From assembly GCA_963837025.1 (NCBI GenBank), contig CAWILT010000001.1:806001-870000 (forward strand): DNA of 64,000 nucleotides. Reading direction: 5' to 3'. Shown here one piece after another: positions 26,473 to 35,708 of the stretch. This stretch comes from JALZUV01 sp963837025 (lineage in GTDB: Bacteria; Pseudomonadota; Alphaproteobacteria; Rickettsiales; JALZUV01). The notes below the pieces were generated by a model. The model made no database searches. It had not been told where the DNA came from and saw only the letters and a program-made list of their open reading frames with translations. How positions within the stretch are numbered: the stretch's first letter is position 1; the number at the start of each line of letters is the position of its first letter. Both the position numbers and the translations under genes were made by a program.

Positions 26473-28134
26473 ATGAGTGCAAAAGACATTAAATTTGGTA
26501 CGCAAGCGCGTGACGAAATTATTAAAGGCGTGGATATTCTTGCCAATGCCGTAAAAGTAACCCTTGGCCCTAAAGGCCGTAACGTGGTTTTAGATAAATC
26601 TTACGGCTCGCCACGTATCACCAAAGATGGCGTAACGGTAGCTAAAGACATTACGCTAAAAAACAAATTCCAAAATATGGGCGCACAAATGCTTCGCGAA
26701 GTGGCGAGCAAGCAAAACGATGTTGCGGGCGATGGCACAACCACCGCAACTGTTTTGGCACATGCTATCGTTAAAGAAGGCACCAAAGCAGTAGCCGCAG
26801 GCATGAACCCAATGGATTTAAAACGCGGAATTGACCTTGCAGTTAATGCTGTGGTGGAAGATGTGAAATCAAAATCTAAAGCTGTGAAGAATCAATCTGA
26901 GATTGCTCAGGTTGGTACTATTTCTGCCAATGGCGATAAAGAAATCGGCACTAAAATCGCTGAAGCGATGGAAAAAGTAGGAAAAGAAGGCGTCATTACT
27001 GTTGAAGAAGCCAAGGGTCTTGAATTTGATGTTGATGTTGTTAAAGGCATGATGTTTGACCGCGGTTATCTATCGCCTTATTTCATCACCAATTCGGATA
27101 AAATGACGGTTGAATTAGACAATCCTTTCATCCTTTTATTCGAGCAAAAACTTTCATCAATGCAGCCGCTTCTTCCTGTGCTGGAAGCTGTGGTTCAGTC
27201 GCAGCGTCCGCTACTTATCATCGCTGAAGATGTTGAAGGCGAAGCATTAGCGACCTTAGTGGTTAACAAATTGCGCGGTGGCTTAAAAGTAGCTGCGGTT
27301 AAAGCCCCTGGTTTTGGCGACCGTCGTAAAGCAATGCTTGATGATTTGGCTATTCTTACCGGCGGCACGATGATAACGGAAGATTTAGGCATTAAGCTTG
27401 AAACCGTAACGATGGATATGCTCGGCACAGCCAAAAAAGTAACCATCAGCAAAGATGATACGACTATCGTTGATGGCAAAGGCAAAAAAGCCGATATCGA
27501 TGCGCGTGCAAACCAAATTCGCAAGCAAATCGAAGATACTGCTTCTGATTACGATAAAGAGAAACTTCAAGAGCGTTTAGCTAAACTTGCTGGTGGCGTT
27601 GCCGTATTAAAAGTGGGTGGCAATACTGAAGTTGAAGTGAAAGAGCGTAAAGACCGTGTGGATGATGCATTGCATGCAACACGCGCTGCGGTTGAAGAAG
27701 GCATTGTACCGGGTGGCGGCGCAACCTTGCTTTATGCTGCTCGTGCCTTAGATGCGCTTATCAAAAATACTAAAAACGACGATCAAAAAGCAGGCATCAA
27801 CATCGTTCGCAAAGCGCTCCAAGCGCCATTGCGTCAGATTGTTGAAAATGCTGGTCTTGATGGTGCAGTGGTTGCAGGCAAAATGTCGGAATCGAAAGAT
27901 ACCAACTTTGGCTTCGACGCGCAAAATCTTGAATATGTTGATATGATTAAAGCCGGTATTATCGATCCTACTAAAGTGGTACGTACTTCATTGCAAGATG
28001 CGGCTTCTATTGCAGGTTTGATGATTACGACTGAAGCACTCATTACCGATGTTGAAGATGACAAATCTTCCGGTGGCGCACCTGATATGGGCGGCATGGG
28101 CGGTATGGGTGGCATGGGCGGTATGGGCTTTTAA
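26473..28134 (+). CDS. groEL: Chaperonin GroEL
   Basis: A 553-residue 60 kDa chaperonin. The ATP-binding signatures LGPKGRNVVLDK (about 31) and VAGDGTTTATVLA (about 86-98) are intact, followed by the apical domain and the AAVEEGIVPGGGATLLYA signature (about 403-420). The C-terminus ends in the usual Gly-Gly-Met repeats. Ribosome site CAGGAG upstream. It is followed by a hairpin terminator. Confidence 0.98.
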   Translation: MSAKDIKFGTQARDEIIKGVDILANAVKVTLGPKGRNVVLDKSYGSPRITKDGVTVAKDITLKNKFQNMGAQMLREVASKQNDVAGDGTTTATVLAHAIVKEGTKAVAAGMNPMDLKRGIDLAVNAVVEDVKSKSKAVKNQSEIAQVGTISANGDKEIGTKIAEAMEKVGKEGVITVEEAKGLEFDVDVVKGMMFDRGYLSPYFITNSDKMTVELDNPFILLFEQKLSSMQPLLPVLEAVVQSQRPLLIIAEDVEGEALATLVVNKLRGGLKVAAVKAPGFGDRRKAMLDDLAILTGGTMITEDLGIKLETVTMDMLGTAKKVTISKDDTTIVDGKGKKADIDARANQIRKQIEDTASDYDKEKLQERLAKLAGGVAVLKVGGNTEVEVKERKDRVDDALHATRAAVEEGIVPGGGATLLYAARALDALIKNTKNDDQKAGINIVRKALQAPLRQIVENAGLDGAVVAGKMSESKDTNFGFDAQNLEYVDMIKAGIIDPTKVVRTSLQDAASIAGLMITTEALITDVEDDKSSGGAPDMGGMGGMGGMGGMGF

Positions 28135-28168
28135 TTCCTAACCAATCTAAATCCTAAAATTGAAAATT

Positions 28169-28202
28169 GAGCTGGAGAGTAATCTCTGGCTCTCTTTTTT
28201 TA
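28169..28202 (+). terminator. Terminator after groEL
   Basis: An imperfect hairpin (GAGC-TGGAGAG ... CTCTGGCTC) followed by TCTTTTTTT, 35 bases beyond the groEL stop. Confidence 0.65.
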
Positions 28203-28239
28203 AACAAATTAATGACGAAAATTTAATAAAGGTTTAGTT

Positions 28240-28258
28240 GCTAGTGATTATCATTTAC
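28240..28258 (+). promoter_or_regulatory. Fur-box-like operator upstream of the iron-uptake pair
   Basis: GCTAGTGATTATCATTTAC agrees with the classical 19-base Fur consensus (GATAATGATAATCATTATC) at 14 of 19 positions by my count, and sits 32 bases upstream of the cupredoxin gene start. Iron-dependent repression of the pair is therefore likely, though alphaproteobacteria often use variant sites (Irr, RirA, Mur). Confidence 0.5.
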
Positions 28259-28290
28259 GGTAATTTATATGAAATTAATGGAGTAATTTT

Positions 28291-28611
28291 ATGAACAAAA
28301 TCGCATTGACCCTACTTGTTTCCGCATTTGCATTCCCAGCTTTCGCGACCGAAACTTATGAATTAAATTTGAAAGATCATAAGTTTTCGCCTGAGGTAAT
28401 TACGGTTCCAGCGGATACTCGATTTAAAATAAAAGTGCATAATCAAGATAGCACGCCCGCTGAATTTGAAAGCAATGATTTCAAGCGCGAAAAGATTATC
28501 GCCGGCAATACAAGTGCCACTATTCACGTTTCACCTCTACCAGCAGGTGAATATACATTCTTTGATGAGTTTAATGAAGATACCGCACAAGGCATTTTGA
28601 AAGTAGAATAA
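28291..28611 (+). CDS. Periplasmic cupredoxin-domain protein paired with FTR1
   Basis: A 106-residue exported protein with a signal peptide (MNKIALTLLVSAFAFPAFA, cut near residue 19) and a single cupredoxin-like beta domain (YELNLKDHKFSPEVITVPAD, EFESNDFKREKII, GEYTFFDEFNEDTAQGILKVE). The C-terminal Cys-His-Met copper ligand set of classic cupredoxins is not visible, so it resembles the periplasmic partner of FTR1-type iron permeases. The stop TAA overlaps the ATG of the permease gene (TAATG), so the two are translationally coupled. Confidence 0.85.
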   Translation: MNKIALTLLVSAFAFPAFATETYELNLKDHKFSPEVITVPADTRFKIKVHNQDSTPAEFESNDFKREKIIAGNTSATIHVSPLPAGEYTFFDEFNEDTAQGILKVE

Positions 28612-29435
28612 TGTACGGCGTTTCCATCTTTGTTCTGCGCGAAGTTTTTGAGATTGCATTAATTATAAGCGTTATGCTAGCAGCAACGCGTGGGCTTGTT
28701 GGGCGTATGCCTTATATTTGGGGCGGTATGGCAGCAGGTATATTCGGCGCTGGGATAATCGCCGCCTTTACGACTAAAATTAGCGCCATGGCAGATGGTA
28801 TGGGGCATGAAATTCTCAATGCCGTCATTCTTATTACCGCTGCAATTATGATTGGCTGGACCGCGATTTGGATGCGCGTGCATGGTCGCGAGCTGGCGCA
28901 GAATATTAAGCAAGCCGCTAATAATAATTCCATGTGGGTATTATTCACCATTATTGCACTCGCGGTATTTCGCGAAGGCGCCGAGATGGTGTTATTCTCA
29001 TTCGGCGCACACGCACAAGGCACTACATGGCTTGAAATTGGCGAAGGTGCGGTATTAGGTGTTATTGGCGGCCTAATTATTGGCGTATTATTTTATCTTG
29101 GCATGATAAAAATATTTGCGCGTCATTTCTTAAGCATCACTTCTACCTTATTGGCTTTTCTTGCTGCCGGCCTTGCAGCTAAAGGCATACATTATCTTGC
29201 AATGGTTGGCTTAATACCCGAATTTGGATATAAAATATGGGATACGAGTCACATCGTTAGCAATGAAGGCGTTCTTGGCCAAAGCTTAAACGTATTGCTA
29301 GGCTATAACGCAACCCCCTCAGGTATTGAACTGATGGTTTATATTGCCACACTTGCACTCATTTTTATAAGTTTAAAAATAAGCAACGCGAGCGCACAGA
29401 AACGCAATGCATTACTCAAAGCAGCAGTAGTATAA
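28611..29435 (+). CDS. FTR1 family iron permease
   Basis: A 274-residue inner-membrane protein with about seven hydrophobic segments. Two copies of the REXXE iron-binding motif are seen: LREVFE near residue 9-14 and FREGAE near 123-128, both in membrane segments as in FTR1/EfeU. It imports iron, in bacteria often with a cupredoxin-type periplasmic protein, here encoded just upstream with overlapping stop/start. No EfeB peroxidase is nearby. It converges on htpG with a six-base gap. Confidence 0.93.
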   Translation: MYGVSIFVLREVFEIALIISVMLAATRGLVGRMPYIWGGMAAGIFGAGIIAAFTTKISAMADGMGHEILNAVILITAAIMIGWTAIWMRVHGRELAQNIKQAANNNSMWVLFTIIALAVFREGAEMVLFSFGAHAQGTTWLEIGEGAVLGVIGGLIIGVLFYLGMIKIFARHFLSITSTLLAFLAAGLAAKGIHYLAMVGLIPEFGYKIWDTSHIVSNEGVLGQSLNVLLGYNATPSGIELMVYIATLALIFISLKISNASAQKRNALLKAAVV

Positions 29436-29441
29436 ACTATT

Positions 29442-31355
29442 TTAAGCTGCTAATCCCTTATGCATTAATGCCGTTAAACGACGCGCAAACGCAGTCGGAT
29501 CTGCCACCTCTTCACCTTCAGCTATTTTGGCTTGGTCGAGCAGAAGCCACGCCATATCCTCAGTATATGCCGTTCGCCCTTGCTTTGTGATAGCACCAGC
29601 TAAAGACTTCACCACTTGATGCTCAGGGTTAAGCTCAAGAATTTTAGCATAGGCTGTATCAGGCAATTGTTTATTTTCGCGTAAAAAACGTTCCATACGA
29701 ATATCCATATCGCTCTCGCTTACCGCAAGACAAACGGGGCTTTCAGAAAGCTTTGTAGTCGTGCGAACCTGCTTAACCGCTTCACCATAAATTTCTTTTA
29801 ACATGGGGATGAGTGCATCCATTTCAGCGCTATTTTCTGTTTTCTCTTTTGAATCTTCACCACTATTTTGCGCATATTTATCAAGATCGTCACTGGCTTT
29901 GGTAACTGATTTAAAGGTTTTTCCCTTATATTGGTTAACCACATTCACCCAAAAATCATCCACGTGATCGCTCAATAATAACACGTTAATGCCATGCTTT
30001 TTAAAGCCTTCAAGCTGTGGGTGATGGCGCAGTGTTTCTAACTTTTCACCGGTGAGATAATAGATGGTATCTTCATCTTCCTTCAGGCCTTCGCAATAAG
30101 CATCAAGCGTAATTTGGCCATCGCCGCTGGAATGATCAAACAAACACGCATCTAAGATGCGCTCTTTCATTTGGTTTTGTTCGCATAAACCTTCTTTCAA
30201 CACCGCACCGAAATTTTTCCAAAACTCGCCATATTCTTGTATGTTATTGAGCGATTGCTTCTTCAAATGGCTCAATACCTTTTTGGTGATAGAATCAGAA
30301 ATTTTTTGCAGCATGCTATTTTGCTGCAAGGTTTCGCGGCTGATATTTAGCGGCAAATCTTCGCTATCGACCACCCCGCGCAAAAAGCGCAAATAAGCAG
30401 GCACTAGCTCTACATTTTCATCGGTAATAAACACACGTTTTACATAAAGCTTCACGCGGCGGCGGCGCTCTTGATTAAACAAATCGAATGGACGTTGCGA
30501 GGGGATAAAAAGTAGATTGGTATAGCTTAAATTACCTTCAATCTTATTATGCAACGTGGCCCAAGGTTTATCCGGTTGGTGCGCCACGTGATTATAAAAT
30601 TCCTGATATTGTTCTTCACTAATATCTTTCGCAGGACGCGTCCACAGCGCAGCGGCCTCATTAAGTTGATCGACCTCACCTTTTTCATCAATTAACTCAA
30701 TAGGGAAACTAATATGGTCAGAATAGGTTTGCGTTACATGGCGAATGCGGTGCTTATCGGCATATTGCTTATCTTCTTTACGCAAATGCAGCGTAATTTC
30801 AGTGCCACGCGAAAATTCGCCTTCGGCAGGCATGAGCGTAAATTCGCCTTCCCCGTCAGACTCCCACTGATAAGCTTGTTTATCACCAGCTTTAAGCGAC
30901 CGTACCACTACCTTATCGGCCACCATGTAAGCTGAATAGAACCCCACACCAAACTGGCCGATGAGCGAGGTATCCTTCTTCGCATCGCCCGTAAGCGCTT
31001 GCATAAATTCACCTGTGCCCGACTTGGCAATAGTGCCTAAATTTTCTACCAAATCCTCGCGGTTCATACCTATACCATTATCGCGGATGGTTAAGCTGTT
31101 CGCTTTTTCATCGGTACTAATCGTAATTTTTAAATCGCTGTCTTTGCCCATCAGCTTAGCATTCGAAAGCGCCTGATAGCGCAATTTATCACACGCATCC
31201 GAAGCATTCGAAATCAATTCGCGCAAGAAAATATCTTTATTGGTGTAAAGCGAATGAATCATCAATTTCAAAACCTTAGAAATCTCGGCATTAAATGCGT
31301 GCGTTTCAGGTTGGGAAGTGGAATCGGATTTTTTCTTAAGCGTAGCTTTAGCCAT
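29442..31355 (-). CDS. htpG: Chaperone HtpG (Hsp90)
   Basis: 637 residues with an N-terminal GHKL ATPase domain: FLRELISNASDACDKLRY (with the catalytic Glu), DNGIGMNREDLVENLGTIAKSGT, and GQFGVGFYSAYMVAD. The middle domain carries the SEDLPLNISRETLQ motif (about 355-370), and the C-terminal dimerisation domain follows. Length is normal. A two-lysine-rich N-terminal lead (residues 1-17) is slightly long. It sits alone between FTR1 and gatB. Confidence 0.97.
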   Translation of the reverse strand: MAKATLKKKSDSTSQPETHAFNAEISKVLKLMIHSLYTNKDIFLRELISNASDACDKLRYQALSNAKLMGKDSDLKITISTDEKANSLTIRDNGIGMNREDLVENLGTIAKSGTGEFMQALTGDAKKDTSLIGQFGVGFYSAYMVADKVVVRSLKAGDKQAYQWESDGEGEFTLMPAEGEFSRGTEITLHLRKEDKQYADKHRIRHVTQTYSDHISFPIELIDEKGEVDQLNEAAALWTRPAKDISEEQYQEFYNHVAHQPDKPWATLHNKIEGNLSYTNLLFIPSQRPFDLFNQERRRRVKLYVKRVFITDENVELVPAYLRFLRGVVDSEDLPLNISRETLQQNSMLQKISDSITKKVLSHLKKQSLNNIQEYGEFWKNFGAVLKEGLCEQNQMKERILDACLFDHSSGDGQITLDAYCEGLKEDEDTIYYLTGEKLETLRHHPQLEGFKKHGINVLLLSDHVDDFWVNVVNQYKGKTFKSVTKASDDLDKYAQNSGEDSKEKTENSAEMDALIPMLKEIYGEAVKQVRTTTKLSESPVCLAVSESDMDIRMERFLRENKQLPDTAYAKILELNPEHQVVKSLAGAITKQGRTAYTEDMAWLLLDQAKIAEGEEVADPTAFARRLTALMHKGLAA

Positions 31356-31458
31356 GTTATGTGCCTCATTAAATTAATTCTATGAGGGTCATATGGTATG
31401 CAAGAAGTAGAATTTCAAGATTGATTCTAAATTTCTTTAATTGGGTATTTTTGAAAAC

Positions 31459-32919
31459 TTAACCCAGCTTAGCCTTCAACATCTCATTCACTGCCGCAGG
31501 GTTGGCCTTGCCTTGGCTGGCTTTCATCACTTGACCTACGAAGAAGCCGAACAGCTTTTCTTGGCCTCCTTTATAGGCTGCTACTTTATCGGCGTTAGTG
31601 GCAAGCACTTCATCTACCAGCGCTTCAATGGCACCAGTGTCGGTTACTTGACGTAAGCCCTCTTCTTCCACAATCGTGGCCGCATCGGCGCCCGTTTCAA
31701 ACATTTTATCGAGCACATCTTTGGCGATTTTTCCGCTGATGGTGTCATCTTCAATCAACGCGAGCAATCCGGCAAAATCTTGCGGGCTAACGGGCGAATT
31801 TTCGATATCTAATTCGAGCTTATTGAGGCGGCCAAAAAGCTCACCCGTCATCCAATTGGCGGCAAGTTTGGGGTTATTATCATTAGCCACTTGTTCAAAA
31901 TATTCGGCGTATGCTTTATCCGAAACCAGCACGCTAGCATCATAGGGGGTTAGCCCCAAATCACTTACATACCGATTCTTTTTATCATCCGGCAGTTCAG
32001 GCAAGGTGGCTTTAATTTTATCAACATATTCTTGGCTAAATTCTAATGGCAATAAATCGGGGTCGGGGAAGTAGCGGTAATCATGCGCATCTTCTTTGCT
32101 ACGCATGGTGCGCGTTTCGTTTTTATCGGCATCATAAAGGCGCGTTTCTTGGTCGATGGAGCCGCCATTTTCTAGAATTTCTACTTGGCGATTGGCTTCA
32201 AATTCAATCGCCTTTTGCAAAAAGCGCATCGAGTTTAAGTTTTTAATTTCACAGCGATTTCCAAGCTTCGCATCCCCCACTTTGCGCACCGAAATATTAG
32301 CATCACAGCGCATCGAGCCCTTCTCCATATCGCCATCGCAGGTGCCTAAATAACGCACAATGGCACGCAGCTTTTTCATATATAATGCGGCTTCTTCAGG
32401 GCTGCGCATATCGGGTTCAGACACAATCTCCATTAGCGCGATGCCTGAGCGGTTTAAATCGACAAAGGTGCTATCAGGCGAGTGTTCGTGCAGGCTTTTG
32501 CCCGCATCTTGTTCCATATGCAAGCGGGTGATACCAATATCGCGGCTAGTGCCGTCAGGCATATCAATCGTGAGTACGCCCTCGCCCACAATAGGATCAA
32601 GAAACTGCGAAATTTGATAACCTTGCGGCAAATCAGCATAAAAATAATTTTTGCGATCAAACACAGAATAGTTATTTATTTTCGCTTTAAGCCCCAGCCC
32701 AGTGCGCACAGCTTGCTCAACCGCCACTTCATTAATCACGGGCAACATGCCCGGCATAGCGGCATCAACAAAGCTCACTTGGCTGTTAGGCTCCGCTCCG
32801 AACTCGGTTGAAGAGCCTGAGAATAGTTTGGCATTGGTCGAAATTTGCGCATGCACTTCCAAGCCAAGCACCACTTCCCAATCGCCGGTATTGCCTTTAA
32901 TAATGTAAGGTTCGCTCAT
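31459..32919 (-). CDS. gatB: Asp-tRNA(Asn)/Glu-tRNA(Gln) amidotransferase subunit B
   Basis: GatB is the kinase and tRNA-binding subunit of the GatCAB complex. The 486-residue chain starts VVLGLEVHAQISTNAKLFSGS (about 16), then PGMLPVIN, FDRKNYFYADLPQGYQISQ and DLNRSGIALMEIVSEPD, the core family motifs, and ends in the YqeY-like tail domain (KANPAAVNEMLKAKLG). gatC and gatA are not adjacent, so the complex is encoded at separate sites. It follows the SIMPL gene by one base and is likely co-transcribed with it. Confidence 0.96.
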   Translation of the reverse strand: MSEPYIIKGNTGDWEVVLGLEVHAQISTNAKLFSGSSTEFGAEPNSQVSFVDAAMPGMLPVINEVAVEQAVRTGLGLKAKINNYSVFDRKNYFYADLPQGYQISQFLDPIVGEGVLTIDMPDGTSRDIGITRLHMEQDAGKSLHEHSPDSTFVDLNRSGIALMEIVSEPDMRSPEEAALYMKKLRAIVRYLGTCDGDMEKGSMRCDANISVRKVGDAKLGNRCEIKNLNSMRFLQKAIEFEANRQVEILENGGSIDQETRLYDADKNETRTMRSKEDAHDYRYFPDPDLLPLEFSQEYVDKIKATLPELPDDKKNRYVSDLGLTPYDASVLVSDKAYAEYFEQVANDNNPKLAANWMTGELFGRLNKLELDIENSPVSPQDFAGLLALIEDDTISGKIAKDVLDKMFETGADAATIVEEEGLRQVTDTGAIEALVDEVLATNADKVAAYKGGQEKLFGFFVGQVMKASQGKANPAAVNEMLKAKLG

Positions 32920-32920
32920 G

Positions 32921-33664
32921 TTATTCTCCTAAATAGAATGTCACGGTTGTGACAACGCGTATTTTCTTTTTAACGCTGGTCTCGCCCATTTCTTCAAACC
33001 CATCTGCGCCCGTAATGGAAAAATAGCCCTGTTGCGCATTGGCGATGCCTAATACATCAACTTCAGAATCTTTGGCAAATTGCTGGGCGGCATTACGCGC
33101 ATCTTTGGTGGCTTGCGCTAGCATTTGTGGCTTCACTTCATCCAGACCAATAAATTTGTAGTTAGGGCCGTTATTGGTCATGGTAAGCAACACATTTTGA
33201 TCAATTAGCTGCGTGGTTAATAGGCGGGCTTTCTCTACCTCATTTACCTGCGAGGTGCGCAAGGTAACATCGCCCTCTGCAACGTAACGCAAATTTTCGG
33301 CAATACGGCCTTGGTTATATGCATCGGACATTAAATCACGCACGCGTAAAGCGCCGGTAATGATATCCTGCGGCTGAAAGCCTTGGCTAACCAAAAATTG
33401 CGAAATGGCTTGCTGATCAGCCAAAGATTTCTGCTGCACTTGCGCTAATGTTGCCCCGGAATTGCTGAAGCTTAATGTCCAAATAGCTAAATTAGCATCG
33501 GTTTCACGCTCAGCCAAACCTTTAACCGTAACCGTATTGCTCGCCATGCGTGCTTTGTATAGCGTAGAGCTTATCATCCACCCCGCAGCAGCAATGCCAA
33601 TCGCTAATATAGCGCTTGCAATAACCCATAAAGAGCCACATTTTTTGCATGAATTATCGGACAT
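32921..33664 (-). CDS. SIMPL-domain (DUF541) periplasmic/membrane-anchored protein
   Basis: 247 residues. An uncleaved or cleavable N-terminal membrane helix (SLWVIASAILAIGIAAAGWMI, about 11-31) is preceded by a short Cys-containing segment (SCKKCGS). The SIMPL domain follows (TVTVKGLAERETDANLAIWTL about 43; TLRTSQVNEVEKARLLT; YFSITGADGFEE near the end). The family is widespread and envelope-linked; precise role unknown. gatB follows after one base, which suggests shared transcription but not a shared function. Confidence 0.88.
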   Translation of the reverse strand: MSDNSCKKCGSLWVIASAILAIGIAAAGWMISSTLYKARMASNTVTVKGLAERETDANLAIWTLSFSNSGATLAQVQQKSLADQQAISQFLVSQGFQPQDIITGALRVRDLMSDAYNQGRIAENLRYVAEGDVTLRTSQVNEVEKARLLTTQLIDQNVLLTMTNNGPNYKFIGLDEVKPQMLAQATKDARNAAQQFAKDSEVDVLGIANAQQGYFSITGADGFEEMGETSVKKKIRVVTTVTFYLGE

Positions 33665-33680
33665 TTTTCACCTACGAATT

Positions 33681-33754
33681 TGGAGCGGGTGGCGGGAATC
33701 GAACCCGCGTATTTAGCTTGGAAGGCTAATGTTCTACCATTGAACTACACCCGC
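33681..33754 (-). tRNA. tRNA-Gly (anticodon TCC)
   Basis: A 74-base cloverleaf on minus with encoded CCA. Acceptor GCGGGTG pairs with CACCCGC; the anticodon loop CTTCCAA gives TCC; T arm GGTTCGA. It lies 17 bases upstream of the SIMPL gene. Confidence 0.96.
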
Positions 33755-33882
33755 TGATAACGTGTGACACACCATTAGCAAGCCCCGCCCCAACTGGCAA
33801 GATATAATGCTTGAATTACCAGGAAACACCGCTTTATCATTAATCATCTTGTAGAATAAATCTATTTAAACTACGTTTTAAT

Positions 33883-34098
33883 ATGTTTTTCTTATATTTT
33901 GCTATACTCTTTCTTATACCAACTATTGTTTCAACCATTTCATCATGGTTGATCGCATAAGCAGTCACTAGAAAAACAGCGATACAGAACCCTCGTTTGC
34001 GCAAAATTCAATTCGTTATAATTTTCATTACTCTAACGTCAATATTCACACTATCATGCCTTTTTGCATATGACTATTTTGAGCTTTTTGTGCGGTAG
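33883..34098 (+). pseudogene. Possible small two-helix membrane protein with an in-frame stop
   Basis: The gene-free interval 33755-34073 holds one coding-like trace. From ATG 33883 a 25-residue very hydrophobic peptide (MFFLYFAILFLIPTIVSTIS...) ends at TAA 33958-33960. The same frame then continues without a stop through a basic loop and a second hydrophobic helix (QFVIIFITLTSIFTLSCLFA) to TAG 34096-34098. Together they look like a 71-residue two-span membrane protein split by one stop. No ribosome site or family is recognised, and AT-rich sequence easily gives hydrophobic frames, so this is weak. Confidence 0.2.
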
Positions 34099-34732
34099 TA
34101 TGAGTAAATCAGATATTCGGCGTCTATAAAGTTTGGTACAAAACCCAACCAAGCTTCCAAAATATAAATTTGGATGGGTGTTAAAACGAAAAATTGCGTA
34201 AGAATGATGTGCCATGTACGCAAAGTGATAGCAGATAATGTAAGCGCATAACTACGAATCATAAAATTCCTGTGTCGAAGAAATTTTCGGCGTATAGCAA
34301 GCATTACGGCAAAGATTGTAAAGCCAACCCATAATATATCTAATGTAATAAATGCCGCGCGTGCCGCCCATCCACCATTTGCATTCAACGCCAAAACCAT
34401 GGCAGCAGGGAAATTTACGAGAATAATGCACCCTACATAAATTTTACCAAAAAACGATGAAGCTTAGGGTTCTCTTCTAAAAATTGGCGATTAAACTGAG
34501 TTAATCCAGCAAGGAGTGCAATTACAGCAGAGAATACATGAATATAAAATGCAGTTAGCCAAAGATTATTAGAAGTGTAATTCTGCTTCTGCGCTAAAAA
34601 TTTAATGCCTAAATCAAACGAAGAATATCCGACAACATGGTAAAGCATCATCGCGCAAGCTAGTGATACTAGCCAATATAACAAAACAAGTTTGAGAAGT
34701 GAGCAAACACTGGAAAGCACACTAAACCTCAA
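34074..34732 (-). pseudogene. DUF2306 family membrane protein, frameshifted
   Basis: Two adjacent frames make one DUF2306 protein. The first (34732 to 34433) has an N-terminal membrane helix, then FYIHVFSAVIALLAGLTQF and the motif KLHRFL. The frame then breaks in a run of six T on minus (A at 34449-34454). In the next frame the chain continues GKIYVGCIILVNFPAAMVLA, ANGGWAARAAF and RHRNFMIRSYALTLSAITLR, the conserved histidine-containing core. One extra T gives a continuous 219-residue protein. Whether the missing base is real or a homopolymer sequencing error cannot be decided here. Function of the family is unknown; heme or cytochrome-like roles are speculative. Confidence 0.75.
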
Positions 34733-34759
34733 TATTAAAACAAAAACAGAAAATCGAGA

Positions 34760-34836
34760 TGGCGGGAGTGACGAGACTCGAACTCGCGGCCTTCGCCGTG
34801 ACAGGGCGACGCTCTAACCAACTGAGCTACACCCCC
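34760..34836 (-). tRNA. tRNA-Asp (anticodon GTC)
   Basis: A 77-base cloverleaf on minus with encoded CCA. Acceptor GGGGGTG pairs with CACTCCC (one G-U). The anticodon loop CTGTCAC on stem TCGCC/GGCGA gives GTC; T arm AGTTCGA. Confidence 0.95.
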
Positions 34837-34897
34837 GCAACTCGACTATGCTTGTAGATTTTCAAACCTTGAAAAGCAAGCAAAAAACAACAATTTA

Positions 34898-34973
34898 TGG
34901 TGGGTGATGACGGGGTCGAACCGCCGACCTATTCGGTGTAAACGAATTGCTCTACCAGCTGAGCTAATCACCC
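34898..34973 (-). tRNA. tRNA-Val (anticodon TAC)
   Basis: A 76-base cloverleaf on minus with encoded CCA. Acceptor GGGTGAT pairs with ATCACCC; the anticodon loop TTTACAC on stem ATTCG/CGAAT gives TAC; T arm GGTTCGA. It lies 61 bases from tRNA-Asp on the same strand, probably one transcript. Confidence 0.96.
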
Positions 34974-35049
34974 TTTTCATAAATCGAGTCGACTAAGTAG
35001 CCGCTGTTTGCTCGTTTAGCAAGCATTAAATGGCACATTTTGCACAAAG

Positions 35050-35085
35050 AAAAACGGCGTTACCACAAGGCAACGCCGTTTTTTT
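35050..35085 (-). terminator. Rho-independent terminator after hup
   Basis: Stem AAAAACGGCGTT / AACGCCGTTTTT with a ten-base loop, A-tract and T-tract on the two sides, 18 bases beyond the HU stop. It can act in both directions. Confidence 0.88.
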
Positions 35086-35102
35086 CGTTCGAAAAGCGCT
35101 AA

Positions 35103-35399
35103 TTATGCAGCTTTTTTCTTAGAAGTTTTGTTTACTGCTTCTTTAAGCGCTTTGCCTGGACGGAATTTTGGCTGGTTAGAAGCTTTGATTTGAATCACTT
35201 CACCATTGCGTGGGTTACGGCCAGTAGTAGCTTTGCGGTGCACAACAGTAAAGGTGCCAAAACCAACTAAGCGGATTTCTTCGCCAGATGCCATTGCACC
35301 TGCGATTGATTCAAATACAGCATCAACAGCTTCAGTTGCTTTTGCTTTAGTCATATCAGCGCCTTCTGCTACTGCAGAAATAAGTTCATTTTTATTCAT
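35103..35399 (-). CDS. hupB: DNA-binding protein HU
   Basis: A 98-residue HU/IHF-family nucleoid protein. The N-terminal helices (MNKNELISAVAEGADMTKAK), the GFGTF turn and the DNA-arm signature GRNPRNGEVIQIKASNQPKFRPG are present, with a Lys/Ala tail (NKTSKKKAA). HU is preferred over IHF because of the arm sequence. It follows the alphaproteobacterial order tig-clpP-clpX-lon-hup except that the orphan at 35.7 kb on the other strand is inserted between lon and hup. Confidence 0.95.
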   Translation of the reverse strand: MNKNELISAVAEGADMTKAKATEAVDAVFESIAGAMASGEEIRLVGFGTFTVVHRKATTGRNPRNGEVIQIKASNQPKFRPGKALKEAVNKTSKKKAA

Positions 35400-35708
35400 G
35401 GTTACACTCCCTTTGAGTTTTTCGTTTATTGTTAAATATTACGCTAGAGCAGCTTAAAACCCTTACTGAGCTTGGCTGCTGCCCTTAACGAAGGTCAAAA
35501 GAGCATGATAAAAGCGCCTTGTAAAGCGCTAATCATCAAAAACACTGGATTTCTGCCGTTTTTAGGCATTTTTCATCAATATGAGCATAATAAAACATGC
35601 AATTTACAACCGCAAAATGCATTAAGGCTCAATTATTGCTTTATCTTAATAAAGTTGAAACATTTCAATGATAGTATGAGGAATAGAATAAACACAGAAA
35701 GATATATT
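35400..35708. other. Divergent intergenic region between hup and the repeat-protein gene
   Basis: 309 bases holding the promoters of hup (minus) and of the repeat protein (plus). A frame on plus is open from 35472 into the downstream gene, but its residues show no family features and ATG 35709 (MSVQPNTGMIKQL) looks like the natural start, so I treat 35472-35708 as non-coding. No clear promoter, riboswitch or repeat is seen. Confidence 0.5.
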
